Below the pieces are notes generated by a model. The model had not been told where the DNA came from. It was given only the letters and a program-made list of their open reading frames with translations, and searched no databases. Below are positions 22,706-31,558 of a stretch of DNA of 64,000 nt, piece by piece (positions within the stretch are counted from its first letter, which is position 1; each line of letters opens with the position of its first letter). This DNA is from DAOUBP01 sp964474695. GTDB taxonomy: Bacteria > Chloroflexota > Anaerolineae > CG2-30-64-16. A program made the position numbers and the translations under genes. Where the stretch lies: assembly GCA_964474695.1 (NCBI GenBank), contig CAYYTK010000002.1, forward strand, positions 124,001-188,000. Direction: 5' to 3'.

Positions 22706-23215
22706 ATGGTGAAAGTAACGATCGACAGCGTACGCGTCAGCTTGATGTCGCAGCATCGCATCGTAGTGCTGAAAGATGTCGATGCCGCGCGCTATCTGCC
22801 CATCTGGATCGGGCCATTCGAGGCGGACGCCATCACCATTCAGTTGCAGAACGTCGAGGTGGCGCGTCCTCTCACGCATGATCTGCTCAAGTCAGCCATC
22901 GAGCAACTGGGCGCCAAGATCGAACAGGTGGCCATCACCAACCTGCGCAACGACACCTTCTACGCTGAGATCAGCCTGCGCGTCGATGGTCGTCGTATGC
23001 AGATCGACTCGCGGCCCAGCGATGCCATCGCACTGGCAGTGCGCGCCCAGGTGCCGGTTTACATCGCTGATGCAGTGATGGACCAGGCGGCGATCACGCC
23101 GGAGCGCGACCTCGACACCGGGGAGGATGCGGCCGCTGAGAGCGGAAAAGGCGACACCCCGCCCGAGGCGTTCCGAGAGTTTCTTGAGGGACTGGATCTC
23201 AGCGGGTTGGATTGA
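22706..23215 (+). CDS. Bifunctional nuclease family (DUF151) protein
   Basis: A 169-residue DUF151/BFN protein. The conserved core VRVSLMSQHRIVVLKDVDAARYLPIWIGPFEADAI, LQNVEVARPLTHDLLKSAIEQLGAKIEQVAITNLRNDTFYAEI and IDSRPSDAIALAVRAQVPVYIA matches the family over nearly its full length. Plant and bacterial relatives have been reported to have RNase and DNase activity; the physiological role in bacteria is poorly known. The ATG at 22706 with a GGAGG site is used in place of the upstream frame start at 22664. The C-terminus is acidic. It lies just upstream of dnaB, separated by a hairpin. Confidence 0.9.
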   Translation: MVKVTIDSVRVSLMSQHRIVVLKDVDAARYLPIWIGPFEADAITIQLQNVEVARPLTHDLLKSAIEQLGAKIEQVAITNLRNDTFYAEISLRVDGRRMQIDSRPSDAIALAVRAQVPVYIADAVMDQAAITPERDLDTGEDAAAESGKGDTPPEAFREFLEGLDLSGLD

Positions 23216-23255
23216 GTCCAACACCCGTTTTTCACAGACCGCTAATATGCTTACC

Positions 23256-23282
23256 CTAGGCCGGCCAGGTGAGCCGGCCTAG
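23256..23282. terminator. Hairpin between the DUF151 gene and dnaB
   Basis: CTAGGCCGGC and GCCGGCCTAG form a perfect 10-bp stem around a 7-base loop. No T-run follows, so it may be a weak terminator or a processing site. Confidence 0.45.
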
Positions 23283-23312
23283 CCATCTCACCTGACGACC
23301 GACAGAGCCCGC

Positions 23313-24650
23313 ATGGACAAGCTCGATAAGACGATCCCCGCCAACCCGGAAGCCGAGGAGGCCGTCCTCGGCTCGCTGCTCATTGATCCCGATGCCGTGC
23401 TCAAGGTCGCCTCGTTTCTCTCAGCAGAGGACTTCTACCGAGAGAAAAACGGCTGGCTCTATCGCGCCATCCTGGATTTGCACGAGCGCCGCGAGCCGGC
23501 CGACTTCGTCACCCTGGTGGATGAGCTGGAGCGGCGCAACATCCTCCAGGAGGTCGGCGGCGCGGCATATCTCACCGCGCTGATCAACGGCGTCCCCTCT
23601 GCCGTCTACGTCGAGCACTACGGGCACATCGTCGAGCGAACGGCCACCCTCCGCCGCCTCATCGACGCGGCCGGCCAGATCGCAGCCCTGGCTTATGAAG
23701 AGGCCGATGACGTCAATGAAGTTGTCGACCGGGCCGAGCAGTTAGTGTTCAACGTCTCAGAGCGACGCATCCGCCGCGACCTGGCGCCCGTGGGCCAGGT
23801 AATGCACCAGGTGGTGGATCGCATCGACTTTTTGCACCGCCACCAAGGGGAGATCCTGGGCGTGCCCACCGGCTTCGCGAAGCTGGACAAGCTGCTGGGC
23901 GGCTTCCAGAAGTCGGACCTGATTATCCTGGCAGCCCGTCCCTCTGTGGGCAAGACCAGCCTGGCGATGAATTTCGCGCTCAACGCCGCGCGCAAATACC
24001 GGAAGGTCGTGGCGTTCTTCAGCCTGGAGATGAGCGCGGAGCAGTTGGTGCAGCGCCTGCTGGCCATGGAGACGGGGATCGATCAGCAGCGCCTGCGGCG
24101 GGGCGAAGTCGCGGATCACGAATGGGACATGCTCATGGCTGCCGCGGGCGAGCTTTCCAACACGATGCTCTACATCGACGACACGCCGGCCATGTCGGCC
24201 ATGGAGCTGCGCACCAAGGCGCGGCGCCTGCAGGCCGAGCACGGGCTGGACCTGATGGTGGTCGATTATTTGCAGCTCATGCGCGGCGAAGGCCGGAGCG
24301 AAAACCGCGTCCAGGAAATCAGCTACATCTCCCGCTCGCTGAAGAGTTTGGCGCGCGAGTTGGAAGCGCCCCTGGTTGCGCTCTCGCAGCTCTCCCGCGC
24401 CGTAGAGTCGCGCACCGATCGCCGGCCGCAGCTCTCGGATCTACGCGAGTCGGGCGCGATTGAGCAGGACGCCGACGTCGTCATGTTCATTTATCGCGAG
24501 GATACGATCAAAGAGAACAGCGAGAGGAAGAACATCGCCGACATCATCGTGGCCAAGCACCGCAACGGCCCCACCGACACCATACCGCTCTATTTCCGCA
24601 AGGAACTGACGAAGTTCGAGAACCTGGAGATGGTGCGAGAGCAGTTGTAA
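23313..24650 (+). CDS. dnaB: Replicative DNA helicase DnaB
   Basis: DnaB is the hexameric helicase that unwinds the replication fork. The 445-residue product has the N-terminal helical domain (PANPEAEEAVLGSLLIDPDAV) and a RecA-like motor. Motor motifs are Walker A ARPSVGKTSLAMN (near residue 210), FSLEMSAEQLVQRL, Walker B LDLMVVDYLQLMRG, LSQLSRAVESRTDRRPQLSDLRESGAIEQDADVV and the final IIVAKHRNGPT. Length and motifs are normal for the family and no intein is present. A DnaD-like gene and a DnaC-type loader gene follow directly, giving a helicase-loading set. No clear ribosome site precedes the ATG. Confidence 0.95.
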   Translation: MDKLDKTIPANPEAEEAVLGSLLIDPDAVLKVASFLSAEDFYREKNGWLYRAILDLHERREPADFVTLVDELERRNILQEVGGAAYLTALINGVPSAVYVEHYGHIVERTATLRRLIDAAGQIAALAYEEADDVNEVVDRAEQLVFNVSERRIRRDLAPVGQVMHQVVDRIDFLHRHQGEILGVPTGFAKLDKLLGGFQKSDLIILAARPSVGKTSLAMNFALNAARKYRKVVAFFSLEMSAEQLVQRLLAMETGIDQQRLRRGEVADHEWDMLMAAAGELSNTMLYIDDTPAMSAMELRTKARRLQAEHGLDLMVVDYLQLMRGEGRSENRVQEISYISRSLKSLARELEAPLVALSQLSRAVESRTDRRPQLSDLRESGAIEQDADVVMFIYREDTIKENSERKNIADIIVAKHRNGPTDTIPLYFRKELTKFENLEMVREQL

Positions 24651-24677
24651 ATGAGATCGTGAGATGACGAAAAGGCG

Positions 24678-25394
24678 ATGAGTGAGTCGATGCAGGGGTT
24701 TGCGGGGTTTCCGGCAGGGAAGCTGGCGACCACGCCGGTGCCCAACCTGTTTTTCAGCGAGCTGCTGCCGATGGTGGATGACCTGGCTGAGCTCAAAGTC
24801 ATCCTGCACCTGTTCTGGCTGATCGGCAAGAAGCGGGGCAAGCTACGCTATGCGCGGCTGGATGAGCTGCTGCGCGACAGGCTGCTGGTGGATGCCCTGG
24901 CGACTCCCAAAACGAACGGTGAGGCGGTGCTGCGCGACGCGTTGGAACGGGCGGTAGCGCGCGGTGCGCTGCTGCATACCTCAGTCGAGCGCAGCGGCGC
25001 CACTGAAGAGTGGTATATGATCAACAGCGCCAACGGTCGCGAGGTGCTGGAACGTCTGGATGCAGGCGAGCTTGATCTGTTGGCCGACCTGGGCGAGGAT
25101 GTACAGCTTCAGACCGAGCGCCCCACCATCTTCGTGCTGTACGAACAGAACATCGGCATGCTGACGCCGATGATCGCCGATGAGCTGCGCGATGCCGAGA
25201 AAAGCTACCCGGCCGGATGGATCGCGGACGCGTTCCGCGAGGCGGTGAAGGCTAACAAACGAAGCTGGCGTTACGTGCTGCGTATCCTGGAACGGTGGCG
25301 CGTGGAGGGGCGAGGAGGCGGAGCGCAGGTTACCGCTTCACAGCAGGATGCCGACGCACTGCGCCGGCGCTACGGGGCCAACACTACGGGGTGA
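24678..25394 (+). CDS. DnaD-like replication initiation protein
   Basis: A 238-residue protein whose C-terminal part (FVLYEQNIGMLTPMIADELRDAEKSYPAGWIADAFREAVKANKRSWRYVLRILERW) is a clear DnaD/DnaB2 domain. The N-terminal half (NLFFSELLPMVDDLAELKVILHLFWLIGKK) looks like the winged-helix DDBH1 domain. In Firmicutes such proteins remodel DNA and help load the replicative helicase. Its position between dnaB and a DnaC-type ATPase gene fits a loading role here. The ATG at 24678 follows an AAAGGC site, 27 bases after dnaB. Phage origin was considered, but no phage genes are nearby. Confidence 0.85.
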   Translation: MSESMQGFAGFPAGKLATTPVPNLFFSELLPMVDDLAELKVILHLFWLIGKKRGKLRYARLDELLRDRLLVDALATPKTNGEAVLRDALERAVARGALLHTSVERSGATEEWYMINSANGREVLERLDAGELDLLADLGEDVQLQTERPTIFVLYEQNIGMLTPMIADELRDAEKSYPAGWIADAFREAVKANKRSWRYVLRILERWRVEGRGGGAQVTASQQDADALRRRYGANTTG

Positions 25395-25401
25395 TGATCC
25401 G

Positions 25402-26865
25402 ATGAAGCCGATTGGGGACTATTTGGATAAAGAGAGGCTGAAGCGCGGGAAAGCCGCATCGGAATCGGACGCGACGCGGCCGGCCTCCGACCTACAACCT
25501 CCAACGCCACCGGACGTCTGCCCCATTTGCCTGGGCAAGGGCTTCCTGGTCTACGATGTGCCGCCTGGTCACCCCGACTTCAACCGCCTGGCGCCATGCC
25601 GATGCACCGAGGCACGCCTGGCAGCCGATCACGCACGCGAGCTGCGAGGCATCAGCAACCTGGGCGCGCTGGAACGCTTCACCTTCGACAACTTCCTGCC
25701 GGACGGCGCTGGCCTACCGGAAGCAATCCGCCGCGTGTTACACGACGCGTATGGGATGAGCGTGCACTTCGCTCAGAACCCGGACGGTTGGCTGGTATTG
25801 CTGGGCAGCTACGGCACAGGGAAGACGCACCTGGCTGCTGCGATCGCCAACTACAACCTCACCCTCGGCCGGCCGGCGATGTTCGTGGTCGTGCCCGATC
25901 TGCTGGACCATCTACGCGCCGCTTATGGCCCCAGCAGCGAATCCGGCCTGGACGAACGGCTGGAGGCCATCCGCTCCACCCCTTTGTTGATCCTGGATGA
26001 TCTCGGCGCACACAACAGCACGCCCTGGGCGCAAGAGAAACTATTCCAAATCCTCAACCATCGCTACAACGGGCGGTTGCCCACCGTCATCACCACGAAC
26101 CAGCGGCTGGAGGAATTGGACCCACGCATCGCCTCGCGCCTGGCGGAGTTGGGATTCAGCCAGGTGATCGAGATTCCCACGCCGGATTTCCGAGCAGGCC
26201 AGGATAGTGGCGGCCTCGACCGCAGCGGGCGAAACCTCAGCTCGCTGGGGCTGCACCTCGACCAGACCTTCGACAGCTTCTCATTGCGGGCCGGCGAGCG
26301 TTTGGAGACGGATCAGCACGAAAGCCTGCACCGAGCGCGCAGCCTGGCGCTTGCGTTCGCCGAGCAGCCGAGCGGCTGGCTGGTGTTGCAGGGCACCTAT
26401 GGTTGCGGCAAGACGCATCTGGCGGCCGCCATTGCAAATTATCGGGTAGCCACGGGACGCGCTGCCCCCATGTTTGTCGTTGTACCCGACCTGTTGGATC
26501 ACCTGCGCGCCACCTTCAGCCCGGCCAGCACCACGACGCTCGACCGGGTCTTTGAACAAGTGAAGACGGCTAACCTGTTGATCCTTGATGACCTGGGCAC
26601 GGAAAGTGCAACGCCCTGGGCCCGCGAGAAGCTGTTTCAGCTCTTGAACTATCGCTACGCGGCGCGGCTGCCTACCGTCATCACCACCTTCAACACGCTG
26701 GATGAGCTCGACGCCCGCCTGGCCAGCCGCATGATGGACAGCCGCCGCTGCACCTTCTGCACGATCCTGGTCCCCAGTTTTCGCGGCAGTGAATCACAGC
26801 GCACCTCCGGCACGGCGGCCGCGCAAAAAGGCGGTAAACCGCGCACCGTGCGTAGCAAATCGTAA
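25402..26865 (+). CDS. Tandem DnaC/DnaI-type helicase-loader ATPase (two AAA+ modules)
   Basis: The 487-residue product holds a Cys-rich N-terminus (CPICLGKG ... CRC, near residues 37-63, probably zinc-binding) and two complete DnaC-type AAA+ modules. Module one has Walker A GSYGTGKTHLAAAIANY (residue 135), Walker B LLILDDLG (about 195) and PTVITTNQ. Module two repeats these as GTYGCGKTHLAAAIANY (331), LLILDDLG (about 391) and PTVITTFN, both with the following D-R-ASR arginine segment. Ordinary DnaC or DnaI has one such module in 250-310 residues, so this is an internal duplication or fusion. Both sites look active. The ATG at 25402 is used; a longer frame from 25348 would overlap the dnaD-like gene. 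It most likely loads DnaB. Confidence 0.85.
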   Translation: MKPIGDYLDKERLKRGKAASESDATRPASDLQPPTPPDVCPICLGKGFLVYDVPPGHPDFNRLAPCRCTEARLAADHARELRGISNLGALERFTFDNFLPDGAGLPEAIRRVLHDAYGMSVHFAQNPDGWLVLLGSYGTGKTHLAAAIANYNLTLGRPAMFVVVPDLLDHLRAAYGPSSESGLDERLEAIRSTPLLILDDLGAHNSTPWAQEKLFQILNHRYNGRLPTVITTNQRLEELDPRIASRLAELGFSQVIEIPTPDFRAGQDSGGLDRSGRNLSSLGLHLDQTFDSFSLRAGERLETDQHESLHRARSLALAFAEQPSGWLVLQGTYGCGKTHLAAAIANYRVATGRAAPMFVVVPDLLDHLRATFSPASTTTLDRVFEQVKTANLLILDDLGTESATPWAREKLFQLLNYRYAARLPTVITTFNTLDELDARLASRMMDSRRCTFCTILVPSFRGSESQRTSGTAAAQKGGKPRTVRSKS

Positions 26866-27005
26866 GTAGCCGAGTCGGAGGACATAGGACGGTTCTCGCG
26901 CGAGGCCGCATCCTTCGACTGGTCGCGACTCGTTGAGTACATTGGCTCACAGACCCGCTCAGGACGCTGACAGATCTGACATCTGCACAACACACCCCCT
27001 CGGAT

Positions 27006-27034
27006 TTGACGTCTCCCCACATCTTGAGTAAAAT
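27006..27034 (+). promoter_or_regulatory. groESL promoter
   Basis: TTGACG (27006-27011), 17 bases, then TAAAAT (27029-27034), immediately upstream of the CIRCE operator. The upstream part of this gap (26866-27000) shows no gene or clear structure. Confidence 0.75.
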
Positions 27035-27042
27035 CCGCTCTG

Positions 27043-27069
27043 TTAGCACTCACATATCGAGAGTGCTAA
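27043..27069. promoter_or_regulatory. CIRCE operator (HrcA site)
   Basis: TTAGCACTC-N9-GAGTGCTAA is a perfect CIRCE inverted repeat, the known binding site of the heat-shock repressor HrcA. It begins nine bases after the -10 box and so covers the transcription start of groES-groEL. Confidence 0.95.
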
Positions 27070-27143
27070 ACCATCAGTTCGTTGTAAACCGGCCCAGAAA
27101 ACTGAGCCAAAAATATCCACTCACCTAGGGAGGCTGTCGAACT

Positions 27144-27434
27144 ATGAATCTCAAGCCGCTCGCTGATCGTCTGGTTGTTGAGCCGATCGAGCAGGAAGAA
27201 GTCACTGCCGGTGGCATCATCTTGCCGGAAACCGCCAAAGAAAAGCCCCAGCAGGGCAAGGTCATCGCATCGGGCCCTGGTCGGACCGATGATGAGGGCG
27301 AACGCATCGCCATGGAAGTCAAGGTCGGCGATCGTGTGCTGTATGCCAAGTACTCCGGCACCGAGATCAAACTGGATGGCAAGAAATTGCTGATCCTGCG
27401 CGAGTCAGACATCCTGGCCGTCGTCGAATTATAG
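27144..27434 (+). CDS. groES: Co-chaperonin GroES
   Basis: GroES caps the GroEL folding chamber. The 96-residue product is full length and has the mobile loop region (EEVTAGGIILPETAKEKPQQGKV), the conserved VGDRVLYAKYSGTEIKLDGK and the ILAVVEL end. A GGGAGG site precedes the ATG. groEL follows after 24 bases, and the pair is driven by the promoter and CIRCE operator upstream, so heat induction through HrcA is expected. Confidence 0.97.
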   Translation: MNLKPLADRLVVEPIEQEEVTAGGIILPETAKEKPQQGKVIASGPGRTDDEGERIAMEVKVGDRVLYAKYSGTEIKLDGKKLLILRESDILAVVEL

Positions 27435-27458
27435 AGCAGAGAAGAGGAGTCACATACC

Positions 27459-29102
27459 ATGGCAGCGAAGCAGTTGCTTTTCTCGGAAGAAGCACGCCGC
27501 AATCTCAAGATCGGCGTCGACACCCTGGCGGAAGCCGTTAAGACCACCCTCGGCCCCAAGGGCCGCAACGTGGCGCTGGACAAGAAATGGGGCGCCCCCA
27601 CCATCACGCACGATGGCGTTACCGTGGCCAAGGAAATCGAGCTGGAGAACCCGTTCCAGAACATGGGCGCCCAGCTCCTGAAAGAAGCCGCCACCAAGAC
27701 CAACGACATCGCCGGTGATGGCACCACCACCGCGACCGTCCTGGCCCAGGCGATTGTCAACGAGGGCCTGAAGAACGTGGCCGCCGGCGCCAACCCCATG
27801 CTGCTGAAGCGCGGCATCGAGAAGGGCGTCGCCGCCCTGTCCGAGGCCGTCAAGGCCCAGGCCATCACCATCACCACCAAGGAAGAGATTGCCGCCGTGG
27901 CCGCGATTTCGGCCCAGGACCAGGAAATCGGCGACCTGATCGCCGAGGTGATGGAGAAAGTCGGCAAAGATGGCGTCATCACGGTTGAAGAGGCCAAGGG
28001 CCTGCTGTTCGAGACCGAATACGTCGAGGGTATGCAGTTCGATCGCGGCTACCTGAGCCCCTATTTCATCACCAATCCCGAGGCGATGGAAGCCCAACTC
28101 GGCAACCCCTACATCCTGATCACCGACAAGAAGATCTCGGCCGCGGCCGACATCGTCCCGATCCTGGAAAAACTGGTTCAGCTTGGCAAGCGCGAGCTGG
28201 TCATCATCGCCGAGGACGTGGACAGCGAGGCGCTGGCCACCCTGGTGCTGAACAAGCTGCGCGGCATGTTCAACTGTCTGGCCATCAAGGCCCCTGGTTT
28301 CGGCGATCGCCGCAAGGCCATGCTGCAGGACATCGCCGTGTTGACCGGCGGCACCGTCATCACCGAAGAGTTGGGCAAGAAGCTGGAAAGCGCGCTGATC
28401 AGCGACCTGGGCCAGGCCGAGAAGGTGATCTCCGACAAGGACAACACCACGATCGTGGCCGGCAAGGGTGAGGTCGCGGCGATCAAGGGCCGCATCGAGC
28501 AGATTCGGGTTGAGATCGAGAACTCCACCAGCGACTACGACAAAGAGAAGCTGCAGGAACGGCTGGCCCGGTTGGCGGGCGGCGTGGCCATCATCCGTGT
28601 CGGCGCTGGCACCGAGACCGAACTGAAGGAAAAGAAACACCGCGTCGAGGATGCCTTGAGCGCGACCCGTGCGGCGGTTGAGGAAGGCATCGTGCCCGGC
28701 GGCGGCGTAGCGTTGCTGAACGCCCTTGAGGCGCTGGATGCGGTGGAAAAAGGCCTGGATGGCGATGTCCTCACCGGCGTCAAGCTGCTGCGCAAAGCGC
28801 TGCCTGAGCCCATGTACATGCTGGCTGAGAACGCCGGCTATGATGGCGCCGTAATCGTCGAGAACGTCAAGCGCGAACAGAAAGCCAAGTCCAACAAGCG
28901 CATCGGCTTCGACGTGATGGCCGAGGACTACGGCGACATGGTCGCCAAGAACATCATCGACCCGGCCAAGGTGACGCGCGGCGGCCTGGAGAACGCGGCC
29001 TCTATCGCTGCCATGATCCTGACCACCGAAGCTCTGATCACCGATGTGCCTGAGAAGGAAAAGCCGGCTGCGCCGGCCGGCCCCAGCCCGGACATGTACT
29101 AA
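27459..29102 (+). CDS. groEL: Chaperonin GroEL
   Basis: The 60 kDa chaperonin that folds proteins with ATP and GroES. The 547-residue product has the family hallmarks: LGPKGRNVALDKKWGAPTITHDGVTVAKEIEL, the ATP-site GDGTTTATVLAQAIVNEG, and EEGIVPGGGVALLNA. The length is typical. The C-terminus is PAGPSPDMY and lacks the GGM repeats common in many bacterial GroELs. An AGAGGAG site precedes the ATG. A strong hairpin with a T-run follows the stop by about 40 bases and should end the transcript. Confidence 0.97.
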   Translation: MAAKQLLFSEEARRNLKIGVDTLAEAVKTTLGPKGRNVALDKKWGAPTITHDGVTVAKEIELENPFQNMGAQLLKEAATKTNDIAGDGTTTATVLAQAIVNEGLKNVAAGANPMLLKRGIEKGVAALSEAVKAQAITITTKEEIAAVAAISAQDQEIGDLIAEVMEKVGKDGVITVEEAKGLLFETEYVEGMQFDRGYLSPYFITNPEAMEAQLGNPYILITDKKISAAADIVPILEKLVQLGKRELVIIAEDVDSEALATLVLNKLRGMFNCLAIKAPGFGDRRKAMLQDIAVLTGGTVITEELGKKLESALISDLGQAEKVISDKDNTTIVAGKGEVAAIKGRIEQIRVEIENSTSDYDKEKLQERLARLAGGVAIIRVGAGTETELKEKKHRVEDALSATRAAVEEGIVPGGGVALLNALEALDAVEKGLDGDVLTGVKLLRKALPEPMYMLAENAGYDGAVIVENVKREQKAKSNKRIGFDVMAEDYGDMVAKNIIDPAKVTRGGLENAASIAAMILTTEALITDVPEKEKPAAPAGPSPDMY

Positions 29103-29111
29103 GCCGGTGAA

Positions 29112-29143
29112 GAGGTAGATCGGTAAACTGGTAAGTTAGTAAG
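29112..29143. repeat. Degenerate 8-bp repeat between groEL and its terminator
   Basis: Four in-register 8-mers (GAGGTAGA, TCGGTAAA, CTGGTAAG, TTAGTAAG). Reverse-complemented, they belong to the TCTACCAA-type family at 19617-19680. Confidence 0.65.
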
Positions 29144-29184
29144 AAAGGGGCTGCCCGATACTTTTCGGACGGCCCCTTTTTCTT
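29144..29184 (+). terminator. groESL intrinsic terminator
   Basis: A stem of about 15 bp with one mismatch and one G-T pair (AAAGGGGCTGCCCGA / TCGGACGGCCCCTTT) and a six-base loop, followed by TTTTTC. In reverse it could also serve the convergent GH3 gene. Confidence 0.85.
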
Positions 29185-29246
29185 TCGGATACCCCTGGCC
29201 CGCCCGGATGCAGACGTGCCAGTCACTGACGTCCGGCACTGTGTGC

Positions 29247-31526
29247 TTACCCGTATACCTGCTTCAAAAGGCCATCTACGATCTCATCCGCGGACCTCGG
29301 CGAAGTGGCATCCCGAAAACCGAGGACATCCCGCAGGGGCATGCCCATCAGGAATCCCGGAACGGTTACATCGACCTCGTCGTTGTCTTCAGACTCGTAC
29401 CTTTCGCCGAACATGTTCAGCATTGGCCCTAGCAGCTCCCGGAAGAGCGGCTTGAAGACGGGCTTGCCGCGCGGATCATCCAGCCACTCGCGAGTCGTTG
29501 ACTCGCGGTTCAGAAGGCACGGCAGCTCGAGCGTTGACTTCAGCGTGACGGTCTTGGCGCACCGGATATCGGCCGCCGACGCACCGATCAGGATATCGAA
29601 CTCGCCATCCTCCGCGACCCACCGCTTATAAGCCGGGTGGTAGAAGGCAAAGGCGCGAAAATCGAGTGTCACCGTAACGGTCTTTGTCTCGCCCGGCTCC
29701 AGCGCCACCTTCGCAAAGCCCTTGAGCTCCTTAACCGGCCGCACCAGGCTGGCTTTATGATCTCGCACGTAGATCTGCACGACTTCTTTCCCCGCCACTG
29801 GCCCGGTGTTGGTTACGTCTACCGATACGGTCAGGCCATCCACATCCCGGAACGTCTCGCTGGAAACGCGCGGCGCGGCGTACCCGAACGTGGTATAGCT
29901 CAACCCATGCCCAAAGGGAAACAGCACCGGCTGCTCCCTGACATCATAATAACGGTAGCCGATGAAGAGGCCCTCGCCGTAGCGCACTTTGCCGTTCTCG
30001 CCGGGGTAGTTGATGTAGGCCGGCGTGTCGGCCAGCCTGAGCGGGAAGGTCTCGGCCAGTTTGCCCGACGGATTGACGTCTCCGAAAAGCACATCGGCAA
30101 TCGCGCTGCCCCCGGCCTGTCCCATCATCCAGGCCTCGAGCACGGCCGCCGCACCGCCAAGCCATGCACTCATCGTCACGGCGGAGCCATTGTGCAAAAC
30201 CACCACGCTCTTGGGCTGCGCGGCGGTCACGGCCTGGATCAGTGCTGTCTGCTGGGCAGTCAGGTCGAGGTCGGCCCGATCGTAACCTTCCGATTCCTTG
30301 TAGGTCGGCAAGGCGATATAGAGCAGGGCAACATCGGCCGCGCGCGCAGCCGCCACCGCCTCCTCGATCAGGGCCGGCTGGCTGCTGTCATCAGCAGGAT
30401 AGCCCTCACAAAAGGCTATTTGCGCGTCGCCCGCCCGCTTCTTCAGCGCCTCCAACGGCACATCCACCTGCGTTGCATTGATGTGCGAGCTGCCACCGCC
30501 CTGAAAATGCGCTTCCACGGCGGCATGGCCGATCACGGCGATCCGGCGCACGTTCTTCAGCGGCAGGACGCCATCGTTTTTGAGCAGGACCAGCCCCTCG
30601 CCGGCGATCTTGCGCGCCAGGGCATGGTGGCCGGCCGCGTCGAAGGCGGCGCCTTTGGGAGCCTCTGCTGCCTTGAAGACGATGCGCAGGATGCGGCGCA
30701 CCCCCTCATCGAGCAAATCCTCAGCCAACTTGCCCTGCCGCACTGCCTCCACCACCGCCTGGACACGACGGCCCCTGGGGCCGGGCATCTCAAGGTCCAG
30801 GCCGCCCTGCAGAGCCGCAACCCGATCATGCACTGCGCCCCAGTCGGACACTACAAAGCCTTCAAGGCCCCATTCATCCTTCAAAATCTCCGTGAGGAGC
30901 TTATGATGCTCGGAGCCGTAGATGCCATTGACCCTGTTGTAGCAGCACATCACGGTCCACGGTTGGGCCTTCTTGACGGCGGTCTCAAACGCAGGCAAGT
31001 AAATCTCGCGGAGGGTGCGCTCGTCCACCTCCGAGCTGATGGTCATACGTTGGTATTCCTGGTTATTGGTCGCGTAGTGCTTGAGCGAGGTGCCCACGCC
31101 CCGGCCTTGCACCCCATTGATGAAGCTGGCTGCCAGCTCACCGGCCAGGTATGGATCCTCAGAGAAATACTCAAAGTTGCGGCCGCAGGCAGGCGTGCGC
31201 TTCATATTGACCCCTGGACCCAGCAACACATCCACGTCCAGGGCGATAGCCTCCTCGGCCAACGCCTCGCCCAGTTCGCGCAGCAGATCCCTATCCCAGG
31301 AAGCAGCAGTACAAGACGCGGTTGGGAAACAGGTTGCCGGCAGAGCGCCGATTGCCATCGAGTTCTCATCCGGGACGCGGCGTATGCCATGCGGCCCATC
31401 CGAAACAAAGAGCTCCGGGACGCCTAAACGTTCCAGCGGCGTGGTGGTCCAGGCTGTAGCGCCGGTGCAAAGGGCCGCCTTTTCTTCAAGGGTCATTTGT
31501 GAGATGATCGAACGAATGTCTGTCAT
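29247..31526 (-). CDS. Glycoside hydrolase family 3 beta-glucosidase
   Basis: A GH3 beta-glucosidase-type enzyme of 759 residues, releasing terminal beta-linked glucose or related sugars. It has the N-terminal barrel with MTLEEKAALCTG, the substrate-binding KHYATNNQEYQRM, and the catalytic nucleophile Asp in GFVVSDWGAVHD. The (alpha/beta)6 sandwich with KNDGVLPLKN, IAVIGHAA and QGGGSSHIN follows, then a fibronectin-III-like C-terminal domain (VSVDVTNTGPVAGKEVVQIYVRD). No signal peptide is seen, so it is likely intracellular and works on imported oligosaccharides. The ATG at 31526 lies 11 bases from a GGAGG site; a TTG at 31532 has the better spacing and could be the true start. It lies directly after the mannosidase gene. 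Confidence 0.92.
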   Translation of the reverse strand: MTDIRSIISQMTLEEKAALCTGATAWTTTPLERLGVPELFVSDGPHGIRRVPDENSMAIGALPATCFPTASCTAASWDRDLLRELGEALAEEAIALDVDVLLGPGVNMKRTPACGRNFEYFSEDPYLAGELAASFINGVQGRGVGTSLKHYATNNQEYQRMTISSEVDERTLREIYLPAFETAVKKAQPWTVMCCYNRVNGIYGSEHHKLLTEILKDEWGLEGFVVSDWGAVHDRVAALQGGLDLEMPGPRGRRVQAVVEAVRQGKLAEDLLDEGVRRILRIVFKAAEAPKGAAFDAAGHHALARKIAGEGLVLLKNDGVLPLKNVRRIAVIGHAAVEAHFQGGGSSHINATQVDVPLEALKKRAGDAQIAFCEGYPADDSSQPALIEEAVAAARAADVALLYIALPTYKESEGYDRADLDLTAQQTALIQAVTAAQPKSVVVLHNGSAVTMSAWLGGAAAVLEAWMMGQAGGSAIADVLFGDVNPSGKLAETFPLRLADTPAYINYPGENGKVRYGEGLFIGYRYYDVREQPVLFPFGHGLSYTTFGYAAPRVSSETFRDVDGLTVSVDVTNTGPVAGKEVVQIYVRDHKASLVRPVKELKGFAKVALEPGETKTVTVTLDFRAFAFYHPAYKRWVAEDGEFDILIGASAADIRCAKTVTLKSTLELPCLLNRESTTREWLDDPRGKPVFKPLFRELLGPMLNMFGERYESEDNDEVDVTVPGFLMGMPLRDVLGFRDATSPRSADEIVDGLLKQVYG

Positions 31527-31558
31527 GGACAACTGATCCTCCAGTGAGAAGCCTCGCT

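Noticed and set aside
23313..26865. Prophage replication module (dnaB, dnaD-like, dnaC-like)
   Set aside because: No integrase, capsid or other phage genes are nearby; dnaB is full length and chromosomal in type, and neighbours are housekeeping genes.
27459..29102. Antisense frame of 396 codons opposite groEL
   Set aside because: It is a mirror of the groEL codon pattern and has no family features or ribosome site.
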